A stretch of 64,000 nucleotides of DNA from Paracentrotus lividus (GCA_940671915.1 CALNVZ010000039.1:99156-163155); one strand, 5' to 3'. Counted from the stretch's first letter, positions 34,099 to 40,713 are shown. Numbers and translations are program-made. The notes: generated by a model not told the origin, from the letters alone.

Positions 34099-35048
34099 GA
34101 AGATTATTTTGAATATTACTTAGGGCATAATTACTATTTATGGCATGAGATAATTCTATCCAAAATATGATATTCACATTGAAAAGTCGACCATTTTTGG
34201 GATTTTAATTTGCCCAATTTTATAGCTTTAAATCATATATAGAACATTAAAAGTTACCTTTTAGGAATAAAACACCAGATTAATTTTTTGAATCTGTGTG
34301 TGTTCGTGTGTTTTTTTACATTTGTATGTGCGAGAGAGACGGGGAGAGAGGTGACGAATTTGTTTGATAATGACGTATCCGTATCCACGTTGGTAGGAAT
34401 GTGAGTGGCGCCAGACTACCTCTAAGAAATTATATACCATATCATAGATCACAATATTTTCCCCTTATAGACTTCGGAAGCTGTTTTGGTTAAATAAATT
34501 TAATTGCAACAAATTACCGATAGATTTTTGAACTATAAAGCGAAGATCAACTCTAATGGTGAATCATTTCTGTAATTTTATTTCCAGGTATGACGTCATG
34601 AGCCTTTGTTGGGAGAAAGAAGGAGTGAATCGGAGCGACTTCGGTCAGATTCTGGAGAATCTGGAAAAGATTCTAGAAAAGAATCATGTAAGGCGAAGCT
34701 CATTTATATTCGTATTTATTCATTTATAGTTACTATTTCAACGATAGCCATGATATCCTTCCTCATAACTTGGTTTATTTAAACTTTGTTTAAAAATTAT
34801 TTCAATAATCGTTTTCCATTCCCTAATGGATGAAGTTTAAATTTAAAAAAAAAAAAAAAAAAAAAAGCCATTAAAAGAAATTAATTAAGATCACGTTCTA
34901 GTGCACAACACATTATTAATAATTATTTTTATTTAATAATTTATTTAATTTATGATTATTAATAATATCATTCCTGTATTTTTCACAGAACTACTTGTCT
35001 CTGAACGACTTGGATGAAGGTCTATATGCATCTACTATTGAACATTAA
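3311..35048 (+). CDS. Ig-domain, FGFR-like receptor pseudokinase (16-exon gene model)
   Basis: Sixteen exons join in compatible phases (1,1,1,1,1,1,2,1,1,1,0,0,1,2,0) into about 741 codons: signal peptide (1-20), three Ig-like domains (about 21-320), Ser/Thr stalk (321-337), transmembrane helix (about 355-376), juxtamembrane region (378-450), kinase fold (about 455-720) and a short tail. The kinase lobe resembles FGFR: GMQFLASKKIIH before the catalytic loop, WSFGIVLWEIVTLG in helix F, and a tail with YLSL after LEKIL. Catalytic residues are lost: IAIR for VAIK (Arg487), Ser502 for the alphaC Glu, HGT for HRD (Thr591); catalytic-loop Asn596 and Asp609 (DYG) remain. Exon lengths sum to 2225 nt, one short of a multiple of three, because exon 9 lacks one base. 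By family knowledge it would be a cell-surface receptor that signals without phosphotransfer. The name is by resemblance; orthology was not tested. Exon 1 is the least certain part. Confidence 0.88.
3421..3791. mobile_element. TIR element rich in AACTCGC/GAGTAA repeats
   Basis: It starts TACACTGTAAAAAAA and ends TTTTTTTAGAGTGTA, a terminal inverted repeat with apparent TA duplication, and carries inverted copies of GGTAACTCGC inside. It sits 52 bp after the exon 1 donor. Probably a MITE; superfamily not assigned. Confidence 0.6.
3842..3990. repeat. G/C-run tract with an 18-bp palindrome
   Basis: G-runs and C-runs flank a perfect palindrome, six G, ATGCAT, six C, at 3912-3929, with a second pair of arms (GGGGGGATG / CATCCCCCC) around 3940-3970. 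Confidence 0.55.
4540..5420. repeat. Five-copy array with AGCTCGCGCTTCGCGCTCGC core
   Basis: The core occurs at 4561, 4732, 4934, 5144 and 5332 (spacing 171-210 bp), each usually after TATTATTGAGAAAATTTTC and followed by a CATTA(C) GTCATGATG block. The core is near-palindromic (GCGC-TTC-GCGC). It lies in intron 1. Confidence 0.8.
5421..7784. other. Remainder of intron 1
   Basis: It contains an A-rich purine tract (5564-5625), G/C runs, and a hairpin (5879-5910) with CACTGTGGTAAT arms and a 4-nt loop. Otherwise AT-rich with no gene or element recognised. Confidence 0.5.
7785..8102 (+). CDS. Exon 2: first Ig-like domain (V-type)
   Basis: Preceded by a pyrimidine tract and CCTGCAG, followed by GAAG|GTAAAC, phase 1 at both ends as usual for extracellular Ig exons. 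The translation has the V-set marks: VPLVC (first Cys), FSWV (core Trp), RSTLNINNI, and DAGYYRC (Tyr corner and second Cys). One N-glycosylation sequon (NVS) lies near the start. The domain takes residues about 20-125. It probably forms part of the ligand-binding ectodomain; the ligand is unknown. Confidence 0.92.
8336..8647 (+). CDS. Exon 3: second Ig-like domain
   Basis: Acceptor GCATACAG, donor ACA|GTAAGT, phase 1-1. The domain shows YKATCDAIGSYPAETITW (first Cys and core Trp) and VMLVCSISG (second Cys), the spacing of an Ig domain of C/I type. It covers residues about 126-229. The intron before it is only 233 bp, so exons 2-4 form a compact cassette, in contrast to the transposon-swollen introns on either side. 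Confidence 0.92.
8892..9164 (+). CDS. Exon 4: third Ig-like domain
   Basis: Acceptor CTGTACAG, donor ATAC|GTAAGT, phase 1-1. The translation has LTITCNI and ETEYTCVGG as the Cys pair, while the core Trp position appears to hold an aromatic in FYIYANG. Two N-glycosylation sequons are visible (NGT, NTT). It is the membrane-proximal Ig domain, residues about 230-320. Intron 4 starts here and a 7.8 kb inverted-repeat element begins only 27 bp after the exon end. Confidence 0.9.
10097..13345 (+). mobile_element. RTE-like non-LTR retrotransposon, near full length, degenerate
   Basis: A 3249-bp insertion flanked by the 12-bp direct repeat ATAAGGTGTGTC (10085-10096 and 13346-13357). It begins with a GC-rich leader (CGATGGATCACTACC..), encodes in broken frames an AP-type endonuclease (LHILGVSECRWTGSGS from about 10520; MGDLNAKVGSDN near 10856) and a reverse transcriptase (AFDSIHRDSLW near 12276; TGVRQGCVMS near 12424; FADDLALLSH near 12556), and ends with a (TAAG)n tail. 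Length and tail type fit the RTE group. Frameshifts and stops mean it is dead or poorly sequenced. It is nested in the 9191-17009 element. Confidence 0.85.
11582..12652 (+). pseudogene. Reverse transcriptase segment of the RTE element
   Basis: Broken frames at 11582-11827 (ERWAEHFSEVLTRPPP, the linker before RT), 12201-12419 (FEKAFDSIHRDSLW, RT motif A with the first catalytic Asp) and 12383-12652 (RQGCVMSAILFNL and FADDLALL, motifs B and C). Three frame changes separate them. A thumb/C-terminal part continues to about 13330 (WRRTVRN, TFVAALYS). Confidence 0.8.
13358..16679. other. Interior of the 7.8 kb element, right part
   Basis: Mostly AT-rich. It holds a 15-bp minisatellite (13956-14008, 3.5 copies of CCTCCACCGTAGGAT), (TTA)n at 14556-14590 and a pyrimidine tract (15950-16150). 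No gene recognised. Confidence 0.5.
17112..18343. mobile_element. Internally deleted mariner-type transposon
   Basis: Ends CAGTGCGTCCCAGAAAAAA and its inverse, with TIRs extending through GTATACCCAACTTTGAGG and TA on both sides (17110-17111, 18344-18345). The 1.23 kb element carries a transposase relic on the - strand. It lies in intron 4, 102 bp beyond the 7.8 kb element. Confidence 0.88.
17250..17760 (-). pseudogene. Mariner transposase relic
   Basis: On the - strand the start reads MVQLTTEQRVFVVGRY (N-terminal HTH region) and, after a break, WLSRSPDLTPCDFFS, matching the WPxRSPDLTPCDFxLWG motif with the third catalytic acidic residue, then a C-terminal part with frame changes. The central domain with the first two Asp residues is missing. 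Confidence 0.78.
18346..19113. other. End of intron 4
   Basis: AT-rich, no element recognised; the host part of an intron that is otherwise transposon. Confidence 0.45.
19114..19164 (+). CDS. Exon 5: Ser/Thr-rich extracellular stalk
   Basis: A 51-nt exon between TTTAACAG and ACAG|GTAATA, phase 1-1, encoding PPQPMTTEESTSESTVT. The composition is that of a short O-glycosylated hinge between the last Ig domain and the membrane. It is too short to identify by homology; support comes from the splice sites, the exact phase and the absence of stops. Confidence 0.75.
19237..19557. mobile_element. MITE with long terminal inverted repeats
   Basis: About 95 bp at each end are inverted copies: CACTGTAAAAAA, then GCAGAGTCGCCAT, then AACAGTTTTG and GTAAATTTCT. 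The 321-bp element begins 72 bp after exon 5. The end sequence resembles that of the intron 1 element. Confidence 0.82.
20851..22858 (-). mobile_element. Penelope-like element fragment with inverted terminal repeats
   Basis: Inverted arms of about 545 bp (20851-21395 and 22313-22858) start with TGAAGTCAAAAGGAGCCTG and its inverse. The central part on the - strand encodes remnants of a GIY-YIG type domain: NVIYH, KVQYVRET and HFNLPNHSISDMS (about 21570-21835). Inverted pseudo-LTRs around a GIY-YIG end are typical of Penelope-like retroelements. The reverse transcriptase is missing. Confidence 0.68.
22859..23587. other. Intron 5, unassigned
   Basis: AT-rich with no recognisable element or exon. 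Confidence 0.4.
23588..24535 (+). pseudogene. Second LINE fragment (RT palm plus C-terminal region)
   Basis: A truncated copy of a LINE like the one at 10097: AFDSVN.PTLWKLMRHYGIP (about 23615-23680), then, after a C-rich junction at 23802-23826 that removes the FADD region, EVECFTYLGSNVDKQGG (from 23952), ILYGAETWR and a frame change into RRWRWIRHTLRKP. It ends about 30 bp before the first transmembrane-exon repeat. Confidence 0.78.
24820..25428. mobile_element. MITE 1, inserted in a transmembrane-exon copy
   Basis: A 609-bp net insertion between TTTCATCA and TTTAATACAG of the exon repeat. Ends are inverted copies (GGACTCC..GGGCTGAAATT / AATTCCTGCCCGG..GGAGTTC), with further inverted matches inside (TCATCAAAATCGGAT, AAACTGATGATGTCA, CCCCCTACTT). 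Confidence 0.78.
25568..25807. mobile_element. MITE 2 with CTG target duplication
   Basis: A 240-bp near-palindrome: TGGGGTGTAACACAAAG at one end and its inverse at the other, with CTG on both sides (25565-25567, 25808-25810). Removing 243 bp restores a 98-bp repeat exactly. The CTG duplication fits the CWG preference of PIF/Harbinger elements. The loop contains CCTAACCC-like repeats. Confidence 0.85.
25885..26022 (+). CDS. Exon 6: transmembrane exon (intact last copy of the array)
   Basis: Acceptor AATACAG, donor AAAG|GTCGTA (weak), phase 1-1. It encodes EPILCSCTG, a Gly/Ala/Ser linker, then a helix from GIAVLTIILLAS to QFIVW, followed by the stop-transfer residues RRQETYK. It is the last and only complete member of a tandem array whose earlier copies (24618, 24726, 25440, 25544) are damaged. 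Unlike the others, its second half diverges from the repeat and supplies the basic stop-transfer sequence and the splice donor. Confidence 0.88.
26521..26913. mobile_element. Short mariner-like TIR element in intron 6
   Basis: The left end CAGTGCGTCCCAATTAAAAG after TA is close to the mariner at 17112; the right end (CTTCTCGGACAATTG) is a decayed inverse. Internal phrases (TTTGTACCAAGTTT) are shared with the mariner. Confidence 0.65.
27117..27147 (+). CDS. Exon 7: juxtamembrane micro-exon
   Basis: A 31-nt exon (acceptor TTTATAG, donor CCAG|GTAATT, phase 1 in, 2 out) encoding DARDSQVISS and part of an Arg. It is polar, as expected just inside the membrane. It is the only candidate with the right phases between exons 6 and 8. 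Confidence 0.65.
27148..29508. other. Intron 7 with an assembly gap
   Basis: It holds a perfect 10-bp hairpin (CATGGACCTA / TAGGTCCATG, 27417-27441), the first N gap, a G-run at 28167-28180, and at 29285-29402 a small element with repeated CTAGTCCGTC and its inverse ending TCAGTGTA. No exon recognised. Confidence 0.5.
27846..27870. other. Assembly gap, 25 N
   Basis: Exactly 25 N, the same length as the gap at 51311, so a placeholder and not a measured distance. Confidence 0.99.
29509..29579 (+). CDS. Exon 8: juxtamembrane region with a tyrosine motif
   Basis: Acceptor ATTTATAG, donor AGAG|GTAGGT, phase 2 in, 1 out. The translation EHRSEVHETKDNMAYEMITS is acidic and polar and holds one tyrosine in YEMI, which fits both a YxxPhi sorting signal and an SH2-type site. 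Either role is inference. Confidence 0.75.
29929..30146 (+). pseudogene. Exon 9: glycine-loop and beta3 exon, frameshifted
   Basis: The frame entering the exon reads ENVTFLTRLGSSEGDFGGVWKENFA and stops at TGA 30105. The frame leaving the exon, entered near 30090, reads GELRLNQDQASIAIRQLP and joins exon 10 in phase. One base is missing around 30090-30094 (AAGGAG), since related kinases have W-K-G there. The glycine loop is LGSSEGDFGGV, two residues longer than usual, and the beta3 motif is IAIR with Arg for Lys. The acceptor at 29928 (GATAAAG) is the only upstream AG giving the correct phase, but it is weak. As assembled the protein would end after the glycine loop. Confidence 0.78.
30790..30894 (+). 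CDS. Exon 10: kinase N-lobe, alphaC helix and beta4
   Basis: Acceptor CCTCTAG, donor CAAG|GTTATT, phase 1-1. The translation contains SVLQSIKVLCDLPSQPNIV, then KCVGYCQQQ, aligning with the alphaC-beta4 region of FGFR-class kinases (HxNI, LLGAC). The alphaC Glu position is Ser502, so the Lys-Glu salt bridge cannot form. Confidence 0.88.
31161..31342 (+). CDS. Exon 11: hinge, short kinase insert, helix E
   Basis: Acceptor CTACTACAG, donor AAG|GTATCA, phase 1 in, 0 out. It begins GSILYEFISGGTLLTHL (beta5, hinge, helix D; gatekeeper position Tyr530), continues with a short insert around YNNLKPNRVRVD, and ends QIAKGMQFLASKK, very close to the GMEYLASKK of FGFRs. The intron after it starts with a (GT)n tract and a run of 23 G. 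Confidence 0.9.
31411..31433. repeat. Run of 23 G after a (GT)n tract
   Basis: It starts 69 bp after the exon 11 donor. Able to form a G-quadruplex in the transcript; also a site of probable sequencing error. Confidence 0.9.
31772..32353. mobile_element. Nearly perfect palindromic element flanked by TTAA
   Basis: TTAA at 31768-31771 and 32354-32357 flank AGGGGAATCCAACCCAAGG and its inverse. The inverted identity runs almost to the centre (about 290 bp per arm), so both strands give nearly the same 84-codon frame. TTAA duplication suggests a piggyBac- or Kolobok-mobilised MITE. It lies in intron 11. Confidence 0.88.
32518..32540. repeat. (GA)n microsatellite
   Basis: Ten or so GA units in intron 11, 107 bp before exon 12. 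Confidence 0.9.
32648..32752 (+). CDS. Exon 12: degenerate catalytic loop and DYG
   Basis: Acceptor GCCCAG, donor GCT|GTAAGT, phase 0-0. It encodes IIHGTLCSHNVLL and KLADYGIAS. The catalytic-loop HRDLAARN is changed to HGTLCSHN: the catalytic Asp is Thr591 and the Arg is Gly; Asn596 is kept. DFG is DYG, with the metal-binding Asp609 kept. Only FFNNRA follows before the exon end. Confidence 0.92.
33250..33355 (+). CDS. Exon 13: short activation loop, SPE and helix F
   Basis: Acceptor AAATCATAG, donor CTCG|GTAGGA, phase 0 in, 1 out. KPTRWTSPE replaces the usual PVKWMAPE, followed by GDIWSFGIVLWEIVTLG with the helix-F Asp and Trp intact. Together with exon 12 the activation segment is about eight residues shorter than in FGFRs and has no tyrosine. 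Confidence 0.92.
33782..33878 (+). CDS. Exon 14: kinase C-lobe
   Basis: Acceptor TTTAAAG, donor GT|GTAATA, phase 1 in, 2 out. It encodes GARPYPNMT, then GYKMPRPRHCGQE, aligning with the G-helix region (GxPYPG, GxRMxxPxxC) of receptor tyrosine kinases. The donor lies in a TGTAATAA context and was chosen because it gives QEVYDVM with exon 15. Confidence 0.87.
33879..34587. other. Intron 14
   Basis: AT-rich, with a T-run at 34066-34094 and no element recognised. Confidence 0.6.
34588..34687 (+). CDS. Exon 15: end of kinase C-lobe
   Basis: Acceptor TTTCCAG, donor CAT|GTAAGG, phase 2 in, 0 out. YDVMSLCWEKE corresponds to the YxxMxxCW motif; the following R-P-x-F is changed to NRSDF; FGQILENLEKIL is the last helix. 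Confidence 0.9.
34989..35048 (+). CDS. Exon 16: C-terminal tail and stop
   Basis: Acceptor TTTTTCACAG, 19 codons and TAA. The tail NYLSLNDLDEGLYASTIEH begins with YLSL at the position where FGFRs have YLDL, the PLC-gamma docking site, and has a second Tyr near the end. The docking role is inferred from position only. Confidence 0.87.
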   Translation, partial: NYLSLNDLDEGLYASTIEH

Positions 35049-35095
35049 TTACAGGAGGCCAACATTGAAGTAGTGTATAACACCCCCGGACTATA

Positions 35096-35101
35096 ATTAA
35101 A
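35096..35101 (+). terminator. Candidate polyadenylation signal ATTAAA
   Basis: ATTAAA lies 48 nt after the stop codon. The next canonical AATAAA (35459) is inside a transposon. No transcript evidence is available. Confidence 0.35.
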
Positions 35102-35110
35102 ATCAGGGGG

Positions 35111-35239
35111 GCATTTCATCGAAGGACTTGTCGGACGTTTTATCTGACAAACTGTTAAAAGCTACTGAAATGCTTGCATCTGATTGGCTGATAGCAAATT
35201 TGTCGGATAAAACATCCGACAAGTCCTTTGATGAAATGC
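35111..35239. mobile_element. 129-bp palindromic element just after the gene
   Basis: Arms GCATTTCATCGAAGGACTTG and its inverse extend through GTCGGA.GTTTTATC.GACAAA, about 43 bp each with few mismatches, around a short centre. It lies 63 bp after the stop codon and would be in the 3' UTR if polyadenylation is downstream. Confidence 0.75.
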
Positions 35240-35329
35240 GTAGGTTGGTTGTTTTCATCAGTAAAATTTACATAAACCGATGGAAACTAACTTAAAGAGA
35301 TTTCCTGATTCACTGCATTACGTGTGTAA

Positions 35330-37047
35330 TATAGGATTTCCCAGTCAGTTTCGGAAGTTCGTCACTCCATTTGAGAATCAGTTCATTCAAATTCCCAAAA
35401 CATTTCAAAAGCGTCAAATTCGCCATTCAAATTCCTACTAAGTTTGTTCGCTTTGGTAAATAAAGTATTCAAATCAAAATCCCCGTCATAAGCAATCAAA
35501 TTAGTAAATCGGCTGAAGTGCGTGCTGTCCCGCAATCAAATCCACGCTGAGGCAATCAACTTTAACATTGGTTTAATCAAGTTGGTACGTAATTTGGAAA
35601 ACCGTTTTAAACTCTTGGTTACTTACGAATTAAACTTTTAAAATTGCAGTTCTTTTTCTTTTAAGCTCTAGATCCATTCCTTTAGAATAAAACGTTTAAA
35701 ATAACGTTTTCTTTTTTGTTAAGCTTTACAATGCTTTAGATCATTTTATTTTTTTTTAAATTTTTTTATTATTTTTTTTTGAGTTGTGATTATCCCAACA
35801 TGAAACATTTGAAATAACTTTTCTTTCTTTTTTGTTAAGTTCTGGTTAATTACTTTGAAATAAAATGTCAAAGATCACTATAGCACCCCTAAGTTTAACG
35901 TCCATTTGGCGCCCCCCCCCTTAGCATCAGGTCGATTTGGCGCCCCAGTAAGTTTCACGTCAGTTTGGGGCCCCCTTGGTTTAAGGTGATTTTGTGCCCC
36001 CCCCCCTAAATGCAAGGTCGATTTGGTGAACCCTAAATCCCAGATCGAATTGGTGCCGATATGGCAACTTTAAATTTAAGGTCGATTTTGGCGCCCCCCC
36101 CTTGTCTTCAAGTCAATTTGGCATCCCCTACATTTAAGCTCAAGTTGCCGCCGCTAATTTTAAGATCGATTTGACGCCCCCTCAATTTAAGATCGAATTG
36201 GCGCCCCCCCCCTGCCACCCTTGGTTTAGATATCAATATGGGGCTCCTAAGTTTAAGGTAAGTTTGGCACCCCTTTTTGTCTTTTCCCCTTTTTTCCTCC
36301 CCCTTTCCCTGTCTCTCTTTCTTTTCTTTTCTTTTTATTTCCCTTTACCCCCTCTTTTTCGCTTTCCCCCTCTTTTTTCTTTTTCTTCCCCCTACTCTCT
36401 TTTCTCCTTTTTTTGTCGCCCCTGCGCGCCTACACGGGGAGGGAGGGGGGGGGGGCAGGTCCCGTGTGCCCCAAGAATAGCCTCGCATGAGTCAATATGT
36501 TTGTGAAAGAGTTCTTTAGTGTTGAACATGTAATTATGCAAAATACATTGTTACATGAATAGAAAAGAAAATGAAGGCGAAATAAGAATTACAAAAAATT
36601 GACTTCATCAACTAACAGAAAAAAAAAAAATACATATCATTATGTACCGTATTTTATAAGGTACATACTCATCCACAATCGTTGCTAATAGCAATTTGCA
36701 AAGTGGGGTGAAAAAACCCTATCACAAAGTTTAAAAAAAAAAATCCTGCAGCTATTATCAAAGCCCTAATTTGATTGCTAAATATTGTTAGGTGAATTCA
36801 TGGAATGAATTTGAATACTGCTTATGGCGGTATTGTGCAATCATATCAACGTCTCTGCTAACTTGAATAACTGTTTTACGAATAAAGTGTACTTAATCAG
36901 AATTCGAACAAGTAGAATATAGATTTGTTTGCTGCAAAAAGGAATCTGAACTCCGGAGATTTGATTGAAAGCAAAATCGTCCTAATTTGAATGAACCGAT
37001 TATCAAATGGAGGGGCGAACTTCCGAAACTGACTGGGAAATCCTATA
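35330..37047. mobile_element. TIR element 1 of the TATAGG family
   Basis: Ends TATAGGATTTCCCAGTCAG..TTTCGGAAGTTCG and its inverse, with more than 55 bp of terminal inverted repeat continuing through CATTTGA.AATC and TTCATTCAAATT. 1.7 kb, no transposase. The subterminal zones carry CAAATTC/ATCAAA repeats. Confidence 0.82.
35884..36275. repeat. Degenerate minisatellite, about 30-bp units
   Basis: About a dozen units of the type CCCTAAGTTTAAGGTCGATT then TGGCGCCCCCC, with variable C-run length, inside TIR element 1. Confidence 0.75.
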
Positions 37048-38656
37048 TTAAAAAAATATATCATTAAATGATGTTAATAGATATGATACAAGTGTAATAA
37101 TCTCGGTCTCTTGAGAATCGCTTTACCAGATGCATGGCATTAAAATTGACTTCGTCAAAAACAATCCTGTACAGTCAGGGGAATTAAATAGATCTATTTT
37201 GTACTCAGTTATCTTCTATATAGATTACTATAACTATATCTTTTTTTTTTTTAATCAAACAGACATTTTTTTTTATTGAATGTAATAGAAAATATTCATT
37301 GTCCATTGGAAGTACATTTTATGCCTAAATCACTGCAAATAATACAAATTATTAATTGAGAGAACAATCTTTAGTGAGAAAATTATTTTCTCACTGAAGA
37401 TTTTTCAATCACTGAATACACTGGTATTTTATTTTGCCCAGTCATCATAATTATGAACATGTGGATATTCAATATCAAATGTAAAATAACATTTTTAACA
37501 AACGTCTTTAAACATTTCAGTATCAGTGTTTTTTATTCCATGAAACTTTAGAAATCTTATCTTTCTTATTAGATAAAATACGTTTGTAACAGTAACTGTA
37601 ATATTTTCCCGTCAAGATGTTCATGAGGGAAATCATGCAAAGTGAGTGCGTTTATAATAAAAGTGTGATGACATAATCTAGGAGATTAGCAACACCAAAC
37701 GATTATCTAAATTGAAGTTGCATATTGTGTGATAATAATCTCTTCTCCTCTCTTCTCCTCTTTTCCGTTAATCTCTACAAATCAAATTAGTAATAATATA
37801 GGTTTTCCCGGTCGATTTTAAACTCTTTTCAATCGAATTCGTTAACGTTCAGTCAATTTAAACGATACCTTCCCGGAGCGGGGCTATCGGTAATTTAAGT
37901 TAATGTTAAGAGCAATCGATTTCGTTTATGTTCTTTCATAATCGTTAATGATCATTCGTATTCGTTTATGTGCGATCAAAAATGTTTATGTGCATTGAAC
38001 TTCGTCAATGTGCATGAAATCAAATTCGTGCGATCAATTCCCAGCTGTAAAAAGGAAGTGGAGGTGAGCTTTCAGCAGTCAAATTCGTTTTTAGGCATGT
38101 AATTAAAAACGTTTTAGGCCTATCCGTATGAACACACGATGCAAGGGGGTGGCGCCCATGGTAAACACAAAATAAATTTATAAGCAATAATCTGTATTCA
38201 GAGGCTGCGGAACGAATTTGAAAATGGGGGGGGGGGGGAAGGGGCACTTTTTTCTGAAAAGGGGGCCCTTTTACCTCAGTGGCATAATGAGCAAAATTTA
38301 TGGGATAGGGAGGGGCTGGGTATAAAAGTAGTGTTTTAATTTATTATGCTGTTCAACATATTGATTTTTGAAAGAATAAAAGTGCCCCCGTTTAAAAGAA
38401 AAAAAATGTACATTTTAGAGTTTAAGCAACATTACAGTTTTATTACACATTTAAGCAAAGTGTAAAACTATTGCCCCCATGATATTGTTAAATACCAATT
38501 GCAAATAGATTTACATGTTTTAAATGTTTTTTAAAAACATAAGTGCTAGAAAGGGCATAAAAAATACGTTTAGAGTGATGTAAATAGGCCTATGTGCTTC
38601 TGACAACACTTTATATGTTATGCCGACAAAATGAATTTCCTAAAAGGACCAATAAT

Positions 38657-38687
38657 ATGAATCTGAATCTGAATCTGAATCTGAATT
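38657..38687. repeat. (TGAATC)n microsatellite
   Basis: Five units inside TIR element 2. Confidence 0.9.
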
Positions 38688-39920
38688 TTACAATAGTTGC
38701 CTCCGGCAGCAGGGTAATTGGTCTCATGCGTATGGCTTAGTATTCCCTTTTTATGCGAGGTCGCATAGCGACCGAGCGGAAAAATTTGGGTTTGAAGAAA
38801 CAAACTGTGGATGAAAAAGGGTTCTTTTTAGTAACAAGGGTGCCCATTTTTTTTTACAAAAAAGTGGTCCGTGGGCCTTTAAAGAAGTTTAAAAGTTTTT
38901 TTTTTATAATATGAAAAGTGTCCTTTGTAGCCAAGAAAAAAGGGCACTTTTAGTAACGAAAAGGGACAATTTGTTATTTTTTTAAAAGGCATTCGGTCAT
39001 CCAGAACGTCATCATGTAACGGTCACAGGGGTACGGTTTATTGGTCAATATTGTCGATCTTGCATCTTTTCTCTCTCTCTCTTTTTCCTTTATTTATTTT
39101 TTTTATTTATTTTTTTATTTTTATTTTTTTTTGCTGGGTGATGGGGGCCGCGTCTGTCTACGAGCTATTTGGTCTAATCTGAATTTTATGTAATACATAC
39201 TTGATCTAATTGTCACTGGGTCTATTGATCATTTCAGGCGTGGATCCAGGGGCCCAGCGGGAAAGGCCCCCACCCCTACCAAAAAAAAAAAAAAGGGGGA
39301 AAAAAAAGGGAAATGTTACAAAAAATAGATTGCCGACCCGACTGACCAATCTAAACCCCCCCCCCAATGGCCGTTACATGATGACCTTGTTGATGGCCGA
39401 AGGCCGAGAAATTTTAACATCCCCCTACCCCCTCATGTTATGCAAGTTTCTAATGAATAGAGTGAGGATGGGGGCTGCAGCCCCTACTCTGTTTTATACA
39501 CATTAGTTTTGTTTTTATTGTATTTTTTAAAATTTTGTTGTAAACATTTCGTTTTCGAGCAGACATAAAGTTTTTGAATTAATTCATGATAAAAACGCAA
39601 ACATTATAATCAGCTCATGTTTTTTGTTTTTGTTTTGTTTTGTTTTGTTTTTTTGTTTGCGTGTGTGTTTTCCAAGCTCAGGCTCCCCCTTCCCCCATGA
39701 TCAGCCTCTTTTCTGACAAAAACACTTCTCGGCCCCCTCCCAAATTTTATTTTCTTCCCCGAACCTAACATTTTAAATTTGTATACAGTTATTTCTAAAG
39801 TGGATGCCCCAAAACGAATTTGAATTCACCAGGAGACGGGAATTTTACGAATGGACGAATTTGAGCGAACATTGACGAATGCGACTGCTCACAGCAGCAA
39901 ATTCGTCGGCGCAATTTGCA

Positions 39921-40570
39921 ATAAGGGAGTTTACAGTTACCGATAGGAGCTTTGTGACGTCATTGGGTCAGGGGTCACATGTACGTGGTCTCCTCTATAT
40001 CAGGAATTCTAACGTGTGAAGTCTATGACACCTTTTGATTTACATATGGTTTTCATGCTTTTTTTTCGCGCATATTGTGAAAATATGGATGAAGAATCGC
40101 ACTTGTCTATTGATGAGATAGACAATGTATACTTATTCCTATCTTTATTTTGATACCGTGTTTATTTGAGTCTCTTTTCTCAACTGAAAGCGAAATTTGT
40201 AAGTTACCAACTCGCGTACGGCAAAGCGGCATTGAGTCCGCCGAAACCAACGGGGCTTGAAATCTCAATATTCGGACCGGTGTGCAAAAGTACACAGTCG
40301 GTGTTTTTGCAACTTTCTGGGAGGAAAACGTTAATGAAAGTCATGAAAATGTTCATCATATTATTCAACATGGCAAACGAGAAGGAAAAAACCGACAAAA
40401 AGAAATTTACAGCTAGATTTTTGTCTGATAAGAATTTGTAGATATGCCGTACGTTGGTTGACTCATGGGTTGACTGTACGGTCGCTGCATTTTATGTACA
40501 TTTGGCCTGACCCCGAAAGTGGATATCGGAGACTCGCGCATGCGCAGATTGTATCTGTAAACTCCCTTAT
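39921..40570. mobile_element. Nested 650-bp TIR element
   Basis: Ends ATAAGGGAGTTTACAG and its inverse, inserted within TIR element 2. A 91-codon open frame (40166-40441) matches nothing I recognise. Confidence 0.7.
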
Positions 40571-40713
40571 TGGATTGAACGGTGTTTGATTTTGGCTACA
40601 CATAAACGAATTTCATTGCAGATTTGTAATCGCGATCACATTCCGGACGAAAGCGCTCGAAAGAAATGTCAAATTGATCGAAGATAGTTTAAACTTGACC
40701 GGGAAAACCTATA

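Larger units (their letters stand above)
37797..40713. mobile_element. TIR element 2 of the TATAGG family
   Basis: Ends TATAGGTTTTCCCGGTC and its inverse (GACCGGGAAAACCTATA), related to element 1. The left subterminal region (37840-38040) has repeated ATTCGTTTATGTGC-like motifs; the right one (39815-40670) has inverted counterparts (CATTGACGAAT, CATAAACGAAT). 2.9 kb, no transposase, with a younger element inserted. Confidence 0.75.

Noticed and set aside
40166-40441. 91-codon frame in the nested 650-bp element
   Set aside because: No recognised motif and an overlapping open frame on the other strand; kept only as a note in the element entry.
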